Counted from the first letter of the stretch, positions 13,741 to 23,557 are shown. The stretch is DNA of 64,000 nucleotides from Actinokineospora inagensis DSM 44258 (GCF_000482865.1 NZ_AXWW01000039.1:1-64000); one strand, 5' to 3'. Made by a program: numbers and translations. Notes: generated by a model from the letters alone, not told the origin.

Positions 13741-16700
13741 ATGAGGGTGGTTCGGGCTCGCCGGGTGCGGGTGGGAGTGGCGGCGGGTATCGCGGCCGTG
13801 TTGGTGGGGGTGGCGGTACCGGGGTACGCGGTGGCGGCGGCGCCTACCTTCGTGCAGCAGGTGAGTGCTCGGGCGGTGGCTACGAGCAAGGCGGTGACGC
13901 TGCCGAACAATGTGGTGACCGGGAACCGGATCGTGGTTCAGGTTGGCGTGTGGAGCAGTGGGAACGCCAAAGCGAAGACGGTCAAGGACGCGGCCAACAA
14001 CACGTATACCGAGTTGGCTTCGGTGGTGGCGTCGGACGGTACCGAGTTGAGTGTGTGGAGTGCTCCCGTTGTCAACGGCGGTGGCACCAAGCCCGCGATC
14101 ACGGTGACGCCGACGGCGAAGGCGGACATCGGGGTCGCGGCGGCGGAGTACTCCGGGTTGTCGCAGGTCGCGGACGCGACGGTGGTGGACCAGAAGGCGC
14201 AGGCGACGGGGACCAGCACGGTCGCCGGGGTCGTCACCTCGGGTCCGACGCCGGTTACCACGGGCGACGGGATCGCGATCGGGTTCTATGCGGACTCCGG
14301 GTTCAGCAAGACGTTGACGGCGGGCGCGGGGTTCACCTCGCGCGTGAACGTGTCGCCCGCGTCCGACATGGAGTACGTCCTGGAAGACAGGGCGGTTGGC
14401 GCGGGCGAGCAGCCGAGCGCGGGAGTGACCACCGGTGCGGGTGTGCCGTGGTTGATGGCGACCATTGTGTTCAAGGCGGCGCAGGGTGGCGGTAACGGGC
14501 CGACCGCGCCGAGTGCACCGACTTCTGTTGTCGCCCAGGCCGGTAACGCCACCGCGACGCTGAACTGGACGGTGCCGCCGAACGGTGGTAACCCCATCAT
14601 CTCTTACACCATCACGCCGTACGCGAACGGCACTGCGCAGGCGCCCATCATCCTTAGTGGATCGACGCCGACGTTGCAGGTGCCGAATCTGACCAACGGC
14701 ACCTCTTACACCTTCACGGTCGCGGCGACGAACACCATCGGTACGAGTGTGGCGTCGGCCCCGTCGAACGCGGTTACGCCTACGGCCTCGCCGCAGGGAC
14801 AGTGGGAACCGGCGATGAACTGGCCGTTCGTCGCGGTGCACATGATCGCGCTCAACAACGGCAAGTACATCCTGTGGGACGGGTGGCACCAGCCGGAGCC
14901 CACCTACCTGTGGGACCCGGCCACCAACAACTTCACCACGATCATGGCGCCGGACAGCATCTTCTGCGCCGCCAACGCGCACCTGCCGGACGGCCGCGTG
15001 CTCGTCGTCGGTGGTTACGGCGTGGTCTCGACCGGTGAGTTGGGCATCAAGGACACCACGATCTTCGACCCGGCCACCAACTCGTGGAGCCGCGTCGCGG
15101 ACATGCACTACCCGCGCTGGTACCCGAGCGTGACCGAGCTGCCGGACGGCCGCTACGTCACCATCTCCGGCAACACCTCGGACGCCTACACCTGGGCCGA
15201 GCACCCCGAGGTCTACGACCCGGGCAACAACACCTGGACCGTGCTGTCCAACGTGAACACCTCGCAGATCCACGAGGTGGAGTACCCGTTCGCGTACCTC
15301 GCGCCGAACGGCAAGGTGTTCACCATGGGCCCGTCCGAGGACGTGTCCTACTGGCTCGACGTCAACAACCAGACGTGGACCCCGGTCGGCGCGAGCGGTG
15401 TCGTCAACGGCTCGTCCACCATGTACCGCCCCGGCAAGATCCTCTACAGCGGCGGCTCGGCCACGGTGTCCGACGGCGCCCCGGCGATGGCGAACACCTC
15501 GGTGATCGACCTGACCGCGGCGACCCCGACCTGGCGCCGGACCGCGCCGATGAACGTCGCGCGCGACTTCCACACGCTGACCACGCTCGCCGACGGCAAG
15601 GTCCTCGCGGTCGGCGGCGCCCCGTCCAGCGACCAGAGCAAGCTCAACACCAACATCCTGACCGCGGAGATCTGGGACCCGGCCACCGAGCAGTGGTCCA
15701 CCGCCGCGTCGATGGCCGTGCCGCGCCAGTACCACCAGACGGCGCTGCTGATGCCGGACGGCCGGGTGCTGGTCGCGGGCGGCGGTCACCACATCAGCGC
15801 GACCGTGCCGGGGCAGCCCTCCGGCCAGATCTACTCGCCGCCGTACCTGTTCAACGGGTCCCGGCCGTCGATCACCACCGCGCCCGCGAGCACCGCCTAC
15901 GGCCAGAGCATCTCGTTGGCGACGCCGGACTCGGCCGACATCAGCGCGGTCAACCTCGTGTCGGTGGGCGCGGACACGCACCAGAGCGACATGGACCAGC
16001 GGTTCGTCCCGCTGCAGTTCACCAAGGGCGTGGGCACGCTGACCGTGCAGACCCCGTCCGGGGCGAACATGGCGCCGCCCGGTGACTACATGGTGTTCAT
16101 CGTGAACTCGGCCGGGGTCCCGTCGGTCGCTAAGACCGTGCGAATCCTGCCGTCGATCACGGCGCCGTCGGCCCCGTCCGGTGTCGCTGCCGTTGCCAGT
16201 AACGCCTCCGCGACGGTGAGCTGGTCCGCGCCAAGCGACGGCGGCAACCCCATCACGGGCTACACCGTCACGCCGTACGTGGGCACTACGGCGCAGACGC
16301 CGGTCGCCGTGACGGGTACCACCGCGCAGGTCACCGGTCTGACCAACGGCACCTCTTACACCTTCAAGGTCACCGCCACCAACGGCATCGGCACCAGTGG
16401 CGAATCTCAGCCGTCGAACGTGGTAACCCCGTCGGCGACACCCATTCCTGGCTACGTGCAGCAGGTGTCGGGTCGTGGGCCGGGTGCCGAGCGCGCGGTG
16501 ACCACGACGTCGGCGGTGCAGACCGGTGACCGCATGGTGGTCCAGGTCGGCGTGTGGAACACCAGCAGCGGTAGGGCTACCGGCGTGCGCGACTCCGCGG
16601 GCAACGTCTACACCAAGGTGTCCAGTGTCGTCGCGTCCGACAACACCGAGCAGAGCATCTGGACCGCGCCGATCACCTCCGGCGGCGGGCAGAAGCTGAC

Positions 16701-17082
16701 GGTCACCGCGTCGGCGTCATCGTCCGCGGACGTGGGTGTCGGTGCGGTCGAGTACTCCGGTCTCTCTCTGGCGAGCGGGCTGGGTGCCGTGGACAAGTTC
16801 GTGTCCGCCGTCGGGAGCTCGGCCGCGGCCTCGTCCGGCCAGACCGCGGCGACCACGGATGACAGCCAACTCGCGGTCGGCTTCTATGTCGACTCCGGGT
16901 TCAGCCGCAACCTCACGGCAGGCGCGGGCTTCACGCAGCGCCTGAACTCCTCGCCCGCGGGCGACATGGAGATGGTGATCGAGGACCAGCCCGCCGCCAT
17001 CGGCGCCCGGCCCAACGCGACGGTGAACTCGGCGGCGAACACGCCGTGGATGGTCACCACCGTCGTGTTCCGGCACGGCTGA
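13741..17082 (+). CDS. Secreted copper-radical oxidase (galactose/glyoxal oxidase class) with duplicated flanking domains
   Basis: 1113 aa, ATG 13741 with GAGG upstream; signal peptide to about residue 33. Order: domain X (~35-250), Fn3 (~255-350), seven-bladed kelch oxidase core (~355-700) with DUF1929-like E-set (~704-803), Fn3 (~807-899), second domain X (~904-1113). The two X domains are clear duplicates (both contain TFVQQVS/GYVQQVS and VVQVGVW). The copper-radical site is complete: Cys409 (IFCAAN) and Tyr461 (RWYPS) for the cross-link, Tyr664-His665 (RQYHQ) and His747 (THQSDMDQR). It should oxidise primary alcohols or aldehydes with release of H2O2. Its stop overlaps the next start by one base. 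Unlike streptomycete GlxA, it has no cellulose-synthase-like neighbour. Confidence 0.92.
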   Translation: MRVVRARRVRVGVAAGIAAVLVGVAVPGYAVAAAPTFVQQVSARAVATSKAVTLPNNVVTGNRIVVQVGVWSSGNAKAKTVKDAANNTYTELASVVASDGTELSVWSAPVVNGGGTKPAITVTPTAKADIGVAAAEYSGLSQVADATVVDQKAQATGTSTVAGVVTSGPTPVTTGDGIAIGFYADSGFSKTLTAGAGFTSRVNVSPASDMEYVLEDRAVGAGEQPSAGVTTGAGVPWLMATIVFKAAQGGGNGPTAPSAPTSVVAQAGNATATLNWTVPPNGGNPIISYTITPYANGTAQAPIILSGSTPTLQVPNLTNGTSYTFTVAATNTIGTSVASAPSNAVTPTASPQGQWEPAMNWPFVAVHMIALNNGKYILWDGWHQPEPTYLWDPATNNFTTIMAPDSIFCAANAHLPDGRVLVVGGYGVVSTGELGIKDTTIFDPATNSWSRVADMHYPRWYPSVTELPDGRYVTISGNTSDAYTWAEHPEVYDPGNNTWTVLSNVNTSQIHEVEYPFAYLAPNGKVFTMGPSEDVSYWLDVNNQTWTPVGASGVVNGSSTMYRPGKILYSGGSATVSDGAPAMANTSVIDLTAATPTWRRTAPMNVARDFHTLTTLADGKVLAVGGAPSSDQSKLNTNILTAEIWDPATEQWSTAASMAVPRQYHQTALLMPDGRVLVAGGGHHISATVPGQPSGQIYSPPYLFNGSRPSITTAPASTAYGQSISLATPDSADISAVNLVSVGADTHQSDMDQRFVPLQFTKGVGTLTVQTPSGANMAPPGDYMVFIVNSAGVPSVAKTVRILPSITAPSAPSGVAAVASNASATVSWSAPSDGGNPITGYTVTPYVGTTAQTPVAVTGTTAQVTGLTNGTSYTFKVTATNGIGTSGESQPSNVVTPSATPIPGYVQQVSGRGPGAERAVTTTSAVQTGDRMVVQVGVWNTSSGRATGVRDSAGNVYTKVSSVVASDNTEQSIWTAPITSGGGQKLTVTASASSSADVGVGAVEYSGLSLASGLGAVDKFVSAVGSSAAASSGQTAATTDDSQLAVGFYVDSGFSRNLTAGAGFTQRLNSSPAGDMEMVIEDQPAAIGARPNATVNSAANTPWMVTTVVFRHG

Positions 17083-17540
17083 TGACCTCGGTCGAGACCC
17101 CGGCCAAGGGCACCGGGTCGTCGCTCGCGCGGCGGCCCGGTGTCCGAGCCGGGGTGGCCGCCGCGGTCGCCGCCGCCGTCGCCGCCCAGTTCTGGCTGTT
17201 CGGCGGCTCCGACGAGGCGACCCCGGCCGCCGCCGTGTCCGGCTACTTCCAGGCCGCCATGGACAAGGACTGCCCACGGGCGTTCGACCTGCTCACCGAC
17301 CCCGTGCGGGGCGCGTACGGCACGGTCCAGGGGCTGTGCGAGCGGGCCAAGGCGGACACCATGGTGTCCTTCCAGGTGGGCGCCACGGTGACCACGCCGG
17401 AGGGCGCGAAGGTAACGGTGACCCTGGTCCGGCCGAACCTCACCCTGGTCGACGCGGTGACGATGGTCCAGGTCGACGGGAACTGGAAGATCGCCTCCTT
17501 CGAGGTGCTGTCCTCGGATCGGGGCCACGGGCGACCCTGA
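17082..17540 (+). CDS. Membrane-anchored NTF2-like (DUF4878-type) protein
   Basis: 152 aa from ATG 17082, coupled to the oxidase stop (TGATGA). One N-terminal membrane segment (GVRAGVAAAVAAAVAAQFWL, ~21-40) is followed by a small alpha+beta domain with VSGYFQAAMDKDCPRAFDLL, a second Cys in VQGLCERAK, and a closing strand VQVDGNWKIASFEV. This is the pattern of NTF2-like/DUF4878 extracytoplasmic domains. The Cys pair probably forms a disulphide. A scaffold or accessory role in oxidase maturation is inferred only from the operon. Confidence 0.8.
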   Translation: MTSVETPAKGTGSSLARRPGVRAGVAAAVAAAVAAQFWLFGGSDEATPAAAVSGYFQAAMDKDCPRAFDLLTDPVRGAYGTVQGLCERAKADTMVSFQVGATVTTPEGAKVTVTLVRPNLTLVDAVTMVQVDGNWKIASFEVLSSDRGHGRP

Positions 17541-17560
17541 CGACCGGGAAGGTTGTGTCT

Positions 17561-19267
17561 ATGGAACGGACCCGGTTCGCGCCGCTGCTCGCCGTCGGCG
17601 TGTTCTCCGGCGCGCTTCTCGCAGCCGGTCTTACCGCCGTCGCCCCCGTGCCCTTGATTGGGCTACCGGACGCAGGTGGCCTTGTCCGGGTCGGCCTCCC
17701 AGCAACGCGCGTGTTCGCCGAGGTCGCCTCCGTGCTCGTAGTGGGCGCGTTACTCAGTGCAGCCGTCTTGGCACCACGCGAGCGCGCAGGCATGCGGATC
17801 GCGGGCACCCTGGCTGGCTGGTGGGCGGCGTTGGCAGCGGCCATGGTCGTATTGACCTGTGCGGACGCACTGGGCAAGTCCATATTCGGTGTCCTCCCCG
17901 TGCTGGGGTCGACGGTGGGCCGCCTGTCCGTAGCGTTGGCGTGGCTCGTAGTGGCCAACGTGGCTGGACTGGTGTGGGTGGGCGTACGTCTCGACGGGAA
18001 GCCTGTCGCACTGTTGGTGCTGTCGTTGATCGGTATCGCCCCAGTCGCCTTAACCGGCCACTCGTCGGCCGGCGGCGACCATGACATCGCCAGCGACAGC
18101 CTCGTGCTCCACGTCGTTGCCATGTCTCTATGGGTCGGCGGCCTCATCGCACTGTTGGTCCTAACCAGCCGCTCTTATGCCGCCTCGACCGCGCGCCTGT
18201 ACTCCGCCGTCGCACTCGGTTGCTGGGTGGCGGTCGTAGTGACCGGCGTAGTCAACGCGTCGCTCCGGTTGTCTTTGGGCGAACTCGGCACTCAATACGG
18301 ACTGCTCGTGGTCGCCAAGACCAGTGCCGCACTACTCCTGGGATTCTTCGGCTACCTCCACCGAACCCGCACCCTGCGCGCGATGGACAACGGCCGACCA
18401 AGAGCACTGTTGCGGCTCGGGGCTGTCGAAGTGGTCCTTATGCTGGCCACCATCGGCTTGGCGGTAGGACTAAGCCGCACCCCCGGCCCCATCGGAGAGC
18501 GACGCAAGCTGTCGGCCACCGAGGTCCTTGTCGGCTTCCCCCTACCGGAACCTCTTACTCTGTCACGAATTCTCACAACCTGGCGCTTCGACCTGGTATT
18601 CGGCACAGCCGCTGTCGCTGCCGCCCTCTGGTACCTCGACCGCCTCCGCCGACGAACCGACCCATGGCCTCTTACCCGTACCGTCTCGTGGTTGGCCGGG
18701 TGCGCGGTGCTTCTAGTAGCCACGAGTTCCGGCCTGGGCAAGTACGAACCCGCCTTGTTCTCCGCGCACGTAACGGTGCAACTACTCGTGGGGCTCGTGG
18801 TGCCCGCGTTGCTGACCCGGGGCAAGCCGCTGGCACTCGTGGGGCCTATCGCGGCGTGGTTGCCTCGGCCATGGTTGGCCGCGCAGGCCACTGCTCTTAT
18901 CCCAGTGGCGACCTACGCGTTGGGGCTGTACGACACGGTGGCCGGGCAACACTGGGCGCGGTTGGTGATCCTGGGTATCTCGCTGCTGTCAGGCCTGGTG
19001 TTGTTCGCCCGCACCAGCCGTGGGCCGGTATTGCTAGCCGCTGCCGGTTACGCTGTGTCGGGTGCGCTGCTGCTGATGCGAGAGAGCGCACTGGGTAAGA
19101 GCTTCTACACTCGGCTGGCGCTGGGGTGGCCGCATGACTTGATGGCTGACCAGAACCTCGCAGCGTGGCTGATGCTCGCCGCCGCCGCAGCCCTTGGCTC
19201 TTACGCAGTCCTAATCACTCAGTCCGCAGGTGCGGAAGCCGAGAGGTTGGTTCCTACGTCCGCCTGA
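17561..19267 (+). CDS. CopD-CtaG fusion membrane protein (copper handling)
   Basis: 568 aa from ATG 17561 (GGGAAGG upstream), with about 13-15 membrane segments. The first half fits CopD: helices with GHSSAGGDHDIASDSLVLHVVAMSLWVGGL, carrying the conserved His residues near the membrane face. The second half fits CtaG-type cytochrome oxidase assembly proteins: SSGLGKYEPALFSAHVTVQLLVGLVVPALLTRGKPLAL and a late FYTRLALGWPHDLMADQNLAAW. CopD-CtaG fusions move or deliver copper. Position 20 bp after the NTF2-like gene suggests it supplies copper to the radical oxidase, which is inference. Its stop lies one base from the stop of the convergent membrane gene. Confidence 0.9.
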   Translation: MERTRFAPLLAVGVFSGALLAAGLTAVAPVPLIGLPDAGGLVRVGLPATRVFAEVASVLVVGALLSAAVLAPRERAGMRIAGTLAGWWAALAAAMVVLTCADALGKSIFGVLPVLGSTVGRLSVALAWLVVANVAGLVWVGVRLDGKPVALLVLSLIGIAPVALTGHSSAGGDHDIASDSLVLHVVAMSLWVGGLIALLVLTSRSYAASTARLYSAVALGCWVAVVVTGVVNASLRLSLGELGTQYGLLVVAKTSAALLLGFFGYLHRTRTLRAMDNGRPRALLRLGAVEVVLMLATIGLAVGLSRTPGPIGERRKLSATEVLVGFPLPEPLTLSRILTTWRFDLVFGTAAVAAALWYLDRLRRRTDPWPLTRTVSWLAGCAVLLVATSSGLGKYEPALFSAHVTVQLLVGLVVPALLTRGKPLALVGPIAAWLPRPWLAAQATALIPVATYALGLYDTVAGQHWARLVILGISLLSGLVLFARTSRGPVLLAAAGYAVSGALLLMRESALGKSFYTRLALGWPHDLMADQNLAAWLMLAAAAALGSYAVLITQSAGAEAERLVPTSA

Positions 19268-19268
19268 C

Positions 19269-20138
19269 TCACCGCACCGACTGCGGACGCTTACGTGTGC
19301 TGTACAGGGCGAAACTCCCCACGCCAACGAGAGCGAGAGCGGCCACAGCGGAAGCGATGGCAACGGCAACAGGCGGCGACAGCGGCGAAACCCCGGTGAT
19401 CGACTCGACGCCCACCAGGAGGATCAGCCCCGTGTACGCGGCGATCGCGACCCAGACCAGGCGAAGGCGGCTGTCAGCGGCCAACTGGGTCCGGTCCAGC
19501 AGCCATGCGACAGCGGGCACGACCAAGATGGCGTGCATGGCGACGGCGTGCAGGGGCTTCAACGATCCAGCGGTGGTGTAGGCGACCTCTGGGTCGCCGG
19601 TGCGCGCGGCGACCACCCCGCGGGCGATCATGGCTGCCCCCGTCCCCAGCGCGGCGAGCAGGGCGAACAGCCCAAAACGGACTGCCAGGCGGAGGGTGGC
19701 CGACGACTGGCGGGTGCCGGTGATCGCGGAAATGGTGAAGGCGAGGGTGGTGAGGACAAGGACGCCGCCACCCGCCGCGAGCGTCATCGACACCGCCGTG
19801 TCGCCCGGTGTCTCGAAGTTGAAGTGGGAGGGCACCCCGCGCCAGGCCTGGACGCTGACCAGGATCACTTCCACGACGCTTGCGCCCGCGAACAGGCCGA
19901 TCAGTAGGTTTCGACCTTTTACCGTGATGAACGACGTCGCCCAGGCGACCGTCGCCAGGGTAAGACCGAATGACAGGCCGAAGGTCGCTGCCTTGCGTAA
20001 CGAGAGAGGGCCGAGCCACGTCCACCCTGTCACCAGCAGTACGCCGACGTGCACTAACCCGCTGGTGAACAAGACCGCGCCGATCGTGAAGGCGACCCGT
20101 TCGACCGGTCGGGCGTTGGTCCAGATTCCCCGCAGCAT
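19269..20138 (-). CDS. Multi-pass membrane protein of unknown function
   Basis: 289 aa with about eight hydrophobic segments; begins MLRGIWTNARPVERVAFTIGAVLFTSGL. Several conserved-looking polar residues lie in or near the helices (GLVHVGVLL, SLRKAATFGLSFGLTLATVAW, KPLHAVAMHAILVVPAVAWLLDRT). The fold resembles integral proteins seen beside cytochrome or copper genes, but no family was assigned. It is convergent with CopD-CtaG and divergent from the subtilase at 20245. Confidence 0.82.
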   Translation of the reverse strand: MLRGIWTNARPVERVAFTIGAVLFTSGLVHVGVLLVTGWTWLGPLSLRKAATFGLSFGLTLATVAWATSFITVKGRNLLIGLFAGASVVEVILVSVQAWRGVPSHFNFETPGDTAVSMTLAAGGGVLVLTTLAFTISAITGTRQSSATLRLAVRFGLFALLAALGTGAAMIARGVVAARTGDPEVAYTTAGSLKPLHAVAMHAILVVPAVAWLLDRTQLAADSRLRLVWVAIAAYTGLILLVGVESITGVSPLSPPVAVAIASAVAALALVGVGSFALYSTRKRPQSVR

Positions 20139-20167
20139 GCCGACAGTGTCACCCCGGCGTCCTTAGA

Positions 20168-20180
20168 GACCTGTCAGGTC
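20168..20180. promoter_or_regulatory. Palindrome GACCTG-T-CAGGTC between divergent genes
   Basis: A perfect 13-nt palindrome in the 106-bp region between the membrane protein (starting at 20138) and the subtilase (starting at 20245). A regulator site is plausible. Confidence 0.35.
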
Positions 20181-20244
20181 ACTGGCAATGGCAGCCTACG
20201 AATGGACCTAGACCGGCGTTGTCACCGTCGAGTTGGTTGGGCTG

Positions 20245-23200
20245 ATGCGCCCAGTCCTGGCTCTTGTCACCGTCACGGCGGCCGCGTTGCTCGGTCTCGC
20301 GGTCCCCGGTTCGGCCGCGAGCGGCGACCCGCAGCAGCGCCCCGAGTACGTCGGTTCGCTCACCCTCGTCACCGGTGACCACGTCACGGTCACCAAGGTC
20401 GGCGCGCGGCTCGTGCCGTCCGTGCAGCCGGGGGCGGGGCGGGAGGGTGTGCAGTTCGCGACCTCCGGGGTCGACGACGACCTGTCCGTGGTCCCGTCGG
20501 ACGCGTGGGCGCCGCTGCAGGCCGGGCGGGTGGACCGGCGGCTGTTCGACGTCGCCGCGTTGCTGCGGGACGGGTTCGGCGACGAGAAGCGCGCCGACCT
20601 GCCGCTGATCGTGCCTGCGGCGGCGCCCGGCGCGGGGATCGCATTGTCTGCTGTGGACTCGAAGGCGGTGGCGCTGGCCAAGGTCGACACGGGCTCGTTC
20701 TGGACCCGGTGGACCCGGTCGCGGACCGCCGGGCGGGTGTGGCTGGACGGGGTGCGCAGGCCGAGCCTGGACGTCAGCGTGCCGCAGATCGGGGCGCCGA
20801 CCGCGTGGGCGGCGGGGTTCACCGGCAAGGGCGTGCCGGTCGCCGTGCTGGACACCGGTATCGACGGCACCCATCCGGACCTCAAGCGCGGCATCATCGC
20901 GAGCAAGGACTTCACCGGCGAGGGCGGCGAACTGGCTGATGCCGACGGGCACGGCACCCACGTCGCCTCGACGATCGCGGGCACCGGGTCGGCGTCGGCG
21001 GGTAAGTACGTCGGGGTCGCGCCCGAGGCGAAACTGCTGGTCGGCAAGGTGTGCGGGGTTCGCGGCTGCGCGGACTCCGCGATCCTCGCGGGCATGCAGT
21101 GGGCGGTCGACTCAGGCGCGAAGGTGGTCAACCTCAGTCTTGGCGGCACGGACACGGAGGACGTGGACCCGCTGGAGGCCGCTATTAACCGGCTCAGCGA
21201 CCGCGCGTTGTTCGTAGTGGCGGCGGGCAACGACGGCAACTACGGCGCGGGGACCGTATCGTCCCCGGCTAGTGCGGATTCGGCGTTGGCCGTTGGGGCT
21301 GTCGACAAGTCGGACAACTACGCCGGGTTCTCCTCGCGCGGCCCCCGCGTGCACGACGCCGCGTTGAAGCCCGAGATCGTGGCACCGGGAGTGAGCATCA
21401 CGGCCGCGCGGTCGAAGTTCTCCACGCTGGGTAAGAAGTCCGACAAGTACGTGACGATGAGCGGCACCTCGATGGCCACCCCGCACGTCGCCGGATCGGC
21501 CGCGTTGCTGGCGCAGCGGCACCCGGACTGGACACCGGCGCAGTTGAAGGCCGCATTGATGGCGTCGGCGAAACGGCTGGACGGGCCGGGTGCTTTCCAG
21601 GAAGGAGCCGGGCGGGTCGATGCGGGGCGGGCGATCAACCAGGTCGGCTATTCCGACCCGCCTGCGATCTCGGCCGGCCGCCAGTCGTGGCCGCACAACG
21701 ACGATCCTGTTGAGGTCAAAAAGCTGTCTTATGTGAATACGGCGTCGGTTCCGTTGGTGCTCAGGTTGTCGCTGGCCGGGAACGCGCCCGCCGGGATGTT
21801 CGCGTTGTCGGCCCAGGATGTGACCGTGCCTGCGGGTGGTCGTTCCAGCGTCGATGTCACCATCGACACCCGGGTTCCGGCCGATGACGCCGAATACAGC
21901 GCGTGGGTTGTCGCCGAGGGTGGGGTCGAGCGGATCACCACGCCGGTCGCGGTGGATCGGGAACCGGAGAGCTATGACCTCACGGTGCGCACGGTGAACG
22001 CCGATGGCGTGCCTTCGGACAGCAACTACACACTGCTGTGGGGGGTCAGCGAAGACCGGTACCGTCCGATTTGGACGGTCAACGGCGTTGGCAAGGTCCG
22101 CGTGCACAAGGGCACCTACCACGTTGACACCGTCATCTCCGAACCCGTGTCCAGCGGGCTGATCGCCTCGCGCAAGGTCGTTCAGCCCACGGTCCAGGTC
22201 GACGGGGACACCACGGTGACCCTGGACGCCGCCCAGGCCAAACCCATTTCCGTCGATTTCGCCCGACCCGGCGTGCAACCGTATGTCGTCGGCACCGGAT
22301 ATGGCCGGAGACTGCCCTGGGGGACCCTGTACGCGGGCATTCTCGGCAACACGTTCGACCGGATCTTCACCACCCAACTCGGCGGACCGATCCCCAACGT
22401 GATCGCCGATGTCGGGGGAGCTTTCTACGTCCCGGACGCCTCGGGCGGGGTGGAGAGCGCACCGGTGAGCTACAACCTGGCGTGGTTCCAATCCGGCGAA
22501 CTGCCGTCCGGTTTCAGCAGGCACATCGAGGACAGTGCGCTGGTCCGCGCGGATTCGACCTACCGGCAGTTGCAGACGAAGCGGAACGGGACGAAGTTGT
22601 GGCTGGTGTCCGAGCCGGTGTTCCAGACCGGTTCCGGGTACGGCCTCCCGGTGGCGCTCCCGTCGACCCGGACGGAATTCCACGGCGCTGATCCCGGGCA
22701 GCAGTGGTCGGCGGAATTCCAGCAGTCGCGGGTGGTGAAGAACCAGGTCATCACCGAATCGGTCTCCGACACCGACGTGGTCAAGCAGTCGCCCGGCCAG
22801 GCCTACACGGACAACTGGAACTCGGCGGCGTTCGGACCCGCGCTACCGCGTGACGGCGCGGCTGTCCGCGTCAACGACACGATCTCCCTTGGTCTGCCGA
22901 TGCTTGCCGACGGCCCTGACCGGCTCGGGCAATCCCTCGTAGACACCGCCTCGACAGCCCTATACCGCGAAGGTGAGCTTGTCGGTAGGACGAGCGATCC
23001 GGGCACGGGATCTTTCGACGTCCCGGAGGCCGCAGCGAACTACCGGCTTGAGGCCACGATGGAACGCAGTGCGCCGCTGTCCGCGCGTCTGATGACCACG
23101 TGGACGTTCACCTCGGTGCGGCCGCAGACGTTCAGCAAGGGCGGCACGATCCTGCCTCTTATGGCTCTCAGGTTCGCACCCGATGGACTTGACCCGCGCA

Positions 23201-23457
23201 ACCACGCCCCCACTCGAACGACCAAGGTAGGCGTGTCCGTCAGCCGTCAGCCCTCGGTGAAGGGCTCCGCGGTGACGTCGTTGACCCTCTCCGCGTCCTT
23301 CAACGACGGGGTGACCTGGGTCGACGTGCCCGTTGTCAACGGGGTGGGTGCCGTCACCGAGCCCGCAGGCACCGTGTACGTGTCCCTGCGCGGTAAGGCC
23401 ACCGACGCCGATGGCAACACCGTCGAACAGACCACCATCCGCGCTTACGGCGGCTGA
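20245..23457 (+). CDS. Large secreted subtilisin-like serine protease (S8)
   Basis: 1070 aa from ATG 20245 (an in-frame TTG lies 12 bases upstream). A signal peptide (MRPVLALVTVTAAALL, cleavage near 23) is followed by a ~170-residue pro-region opening with EYVGSLTLVTGDHVTV, then the S8 domain with intact triad: Asp203 (VAVLDTGIDGTHPD), His236 (DGHGTHVAS), Ser409 (SGTSMATPHVAG). The C-terminal ~600 residues are beta-rich and probably form Fn3-like and jelly-roll modules; the family is typical of large actinobacterial secreted proteases. It lies 100 bp upstream of the VMAP gene on the same strand, but a separate promoter is likely. Confidence 0.93.
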   Translation: MRPVLALVTVTAAALLGLAVPGSAASGDPQQRPEYVGSLTLVTGDHVTVTKVGARLVPSVQPGAGREGVQFATSGVDDDLSVVPSDAWAPLQAGRVDRRLFDVAALLRDGFGDEKRADLPLIVPAAAPGAGIALSAVDSKAVALAKVDTGSFWTRWTRSRTAGRVWLDGVRRPSLDVSVPQIGAPTAWAAGFTGKGVPVAVLDTGIDGTHPDLKRGIIASKDFTGEGGELADADGHGTHVASTIAGTGSASAGKYVGVAPEAKLLVGKVCGVRGCADSAILAGMQWAVDSGAKVVNLSLGGTDTEDVDPLEAAINRLSDRALFVVAAGNDGNYGAGTVSSPASADSALAVGAVDKSDNYAGFSSRGPRVHDAALKPEIVAPGVSITAARSKFSTLGKKSDKYVTMSGTSMATPHVAGSAALLAQRHPDWTPAQLKAALMASAKRLDGPGAFQEGAGRVDAGRAINQVGYSDPPAISAGRQSWPHNDDPVEVKKLSYVNTASVPLVLRLSLAGNAPAGMFALSAQDVTVPAGGRSSVDVTIDTRVPADDAEYSAWVVAEGGVERITTPVAVDREPESYDLTVRTVNADGVPSDSNYTLLWGVSEDRYRPIWTVNGVGKVRVHKGTYHVDTVISEPVSSGLIASRKVVQPTVQVDGDTTVTLDAAQAKPISVDFARPGVQPYVVGTGYGRRLPWGTLYAGILGNTFDRIFTTQLGGPIPNVIADVGGAFYVPDASGGVESAPVSYNLAWFQSGELPSGFSRHIEDSALVRADSTYRQLQTKRNGTKLWLVSEPVFQTGSGYGLPVALPSTRTEFHGADPGQQWSAEFQQSRVVKNQVITESVSDTDVVKQSPGQAYTDNWNSAAFGPALPRDGAAVRVNDTISLGLPMLADGPDRLGQSLVDTASTALYREGELVGRTSDPGTGSFDVPEAAANYRLEATMERSAPLSARLMTTWTFTSVRPQTFSKGGTILPLMALRFAPDGLDPRNHAPTRTTKVGVSVSRQPSVKGSAVTSLTLSASFNDGVTWVDVPVVNGVGAVTEPAGTVYVSLRGKATDADGNTVEQTTIRAYGG

Positions 23458-23493
23458 TCGGCACCGATCGCCGAGGCCGCGACAGCCCAACCG

Positions 23494-23517
23494 GGTAATG
23501 CCTGACCCGGTAATGCC
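23494..23517. promoter_or_regulatory. Direct repeat upstream of the VMAP operon
   Basis: GGTAATGCC occurs at 23494-23502 and 23509-23517, a 15-bp period, 41-65 bp before the first VMAP start. It is a possible regulator-binding direct repeat. Confidence 0.35.
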
Positions 23518-23557
23518 CGCGCCCCGGTCACCGATCTAGGGTGGTGATCCACGTTCG

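Noticed and set aside
13657-15981. A 774-codon minus-strand open frame opposite the copper oxidase
   Set aside because: Arg/Val/Gly-rich shadow without domains.
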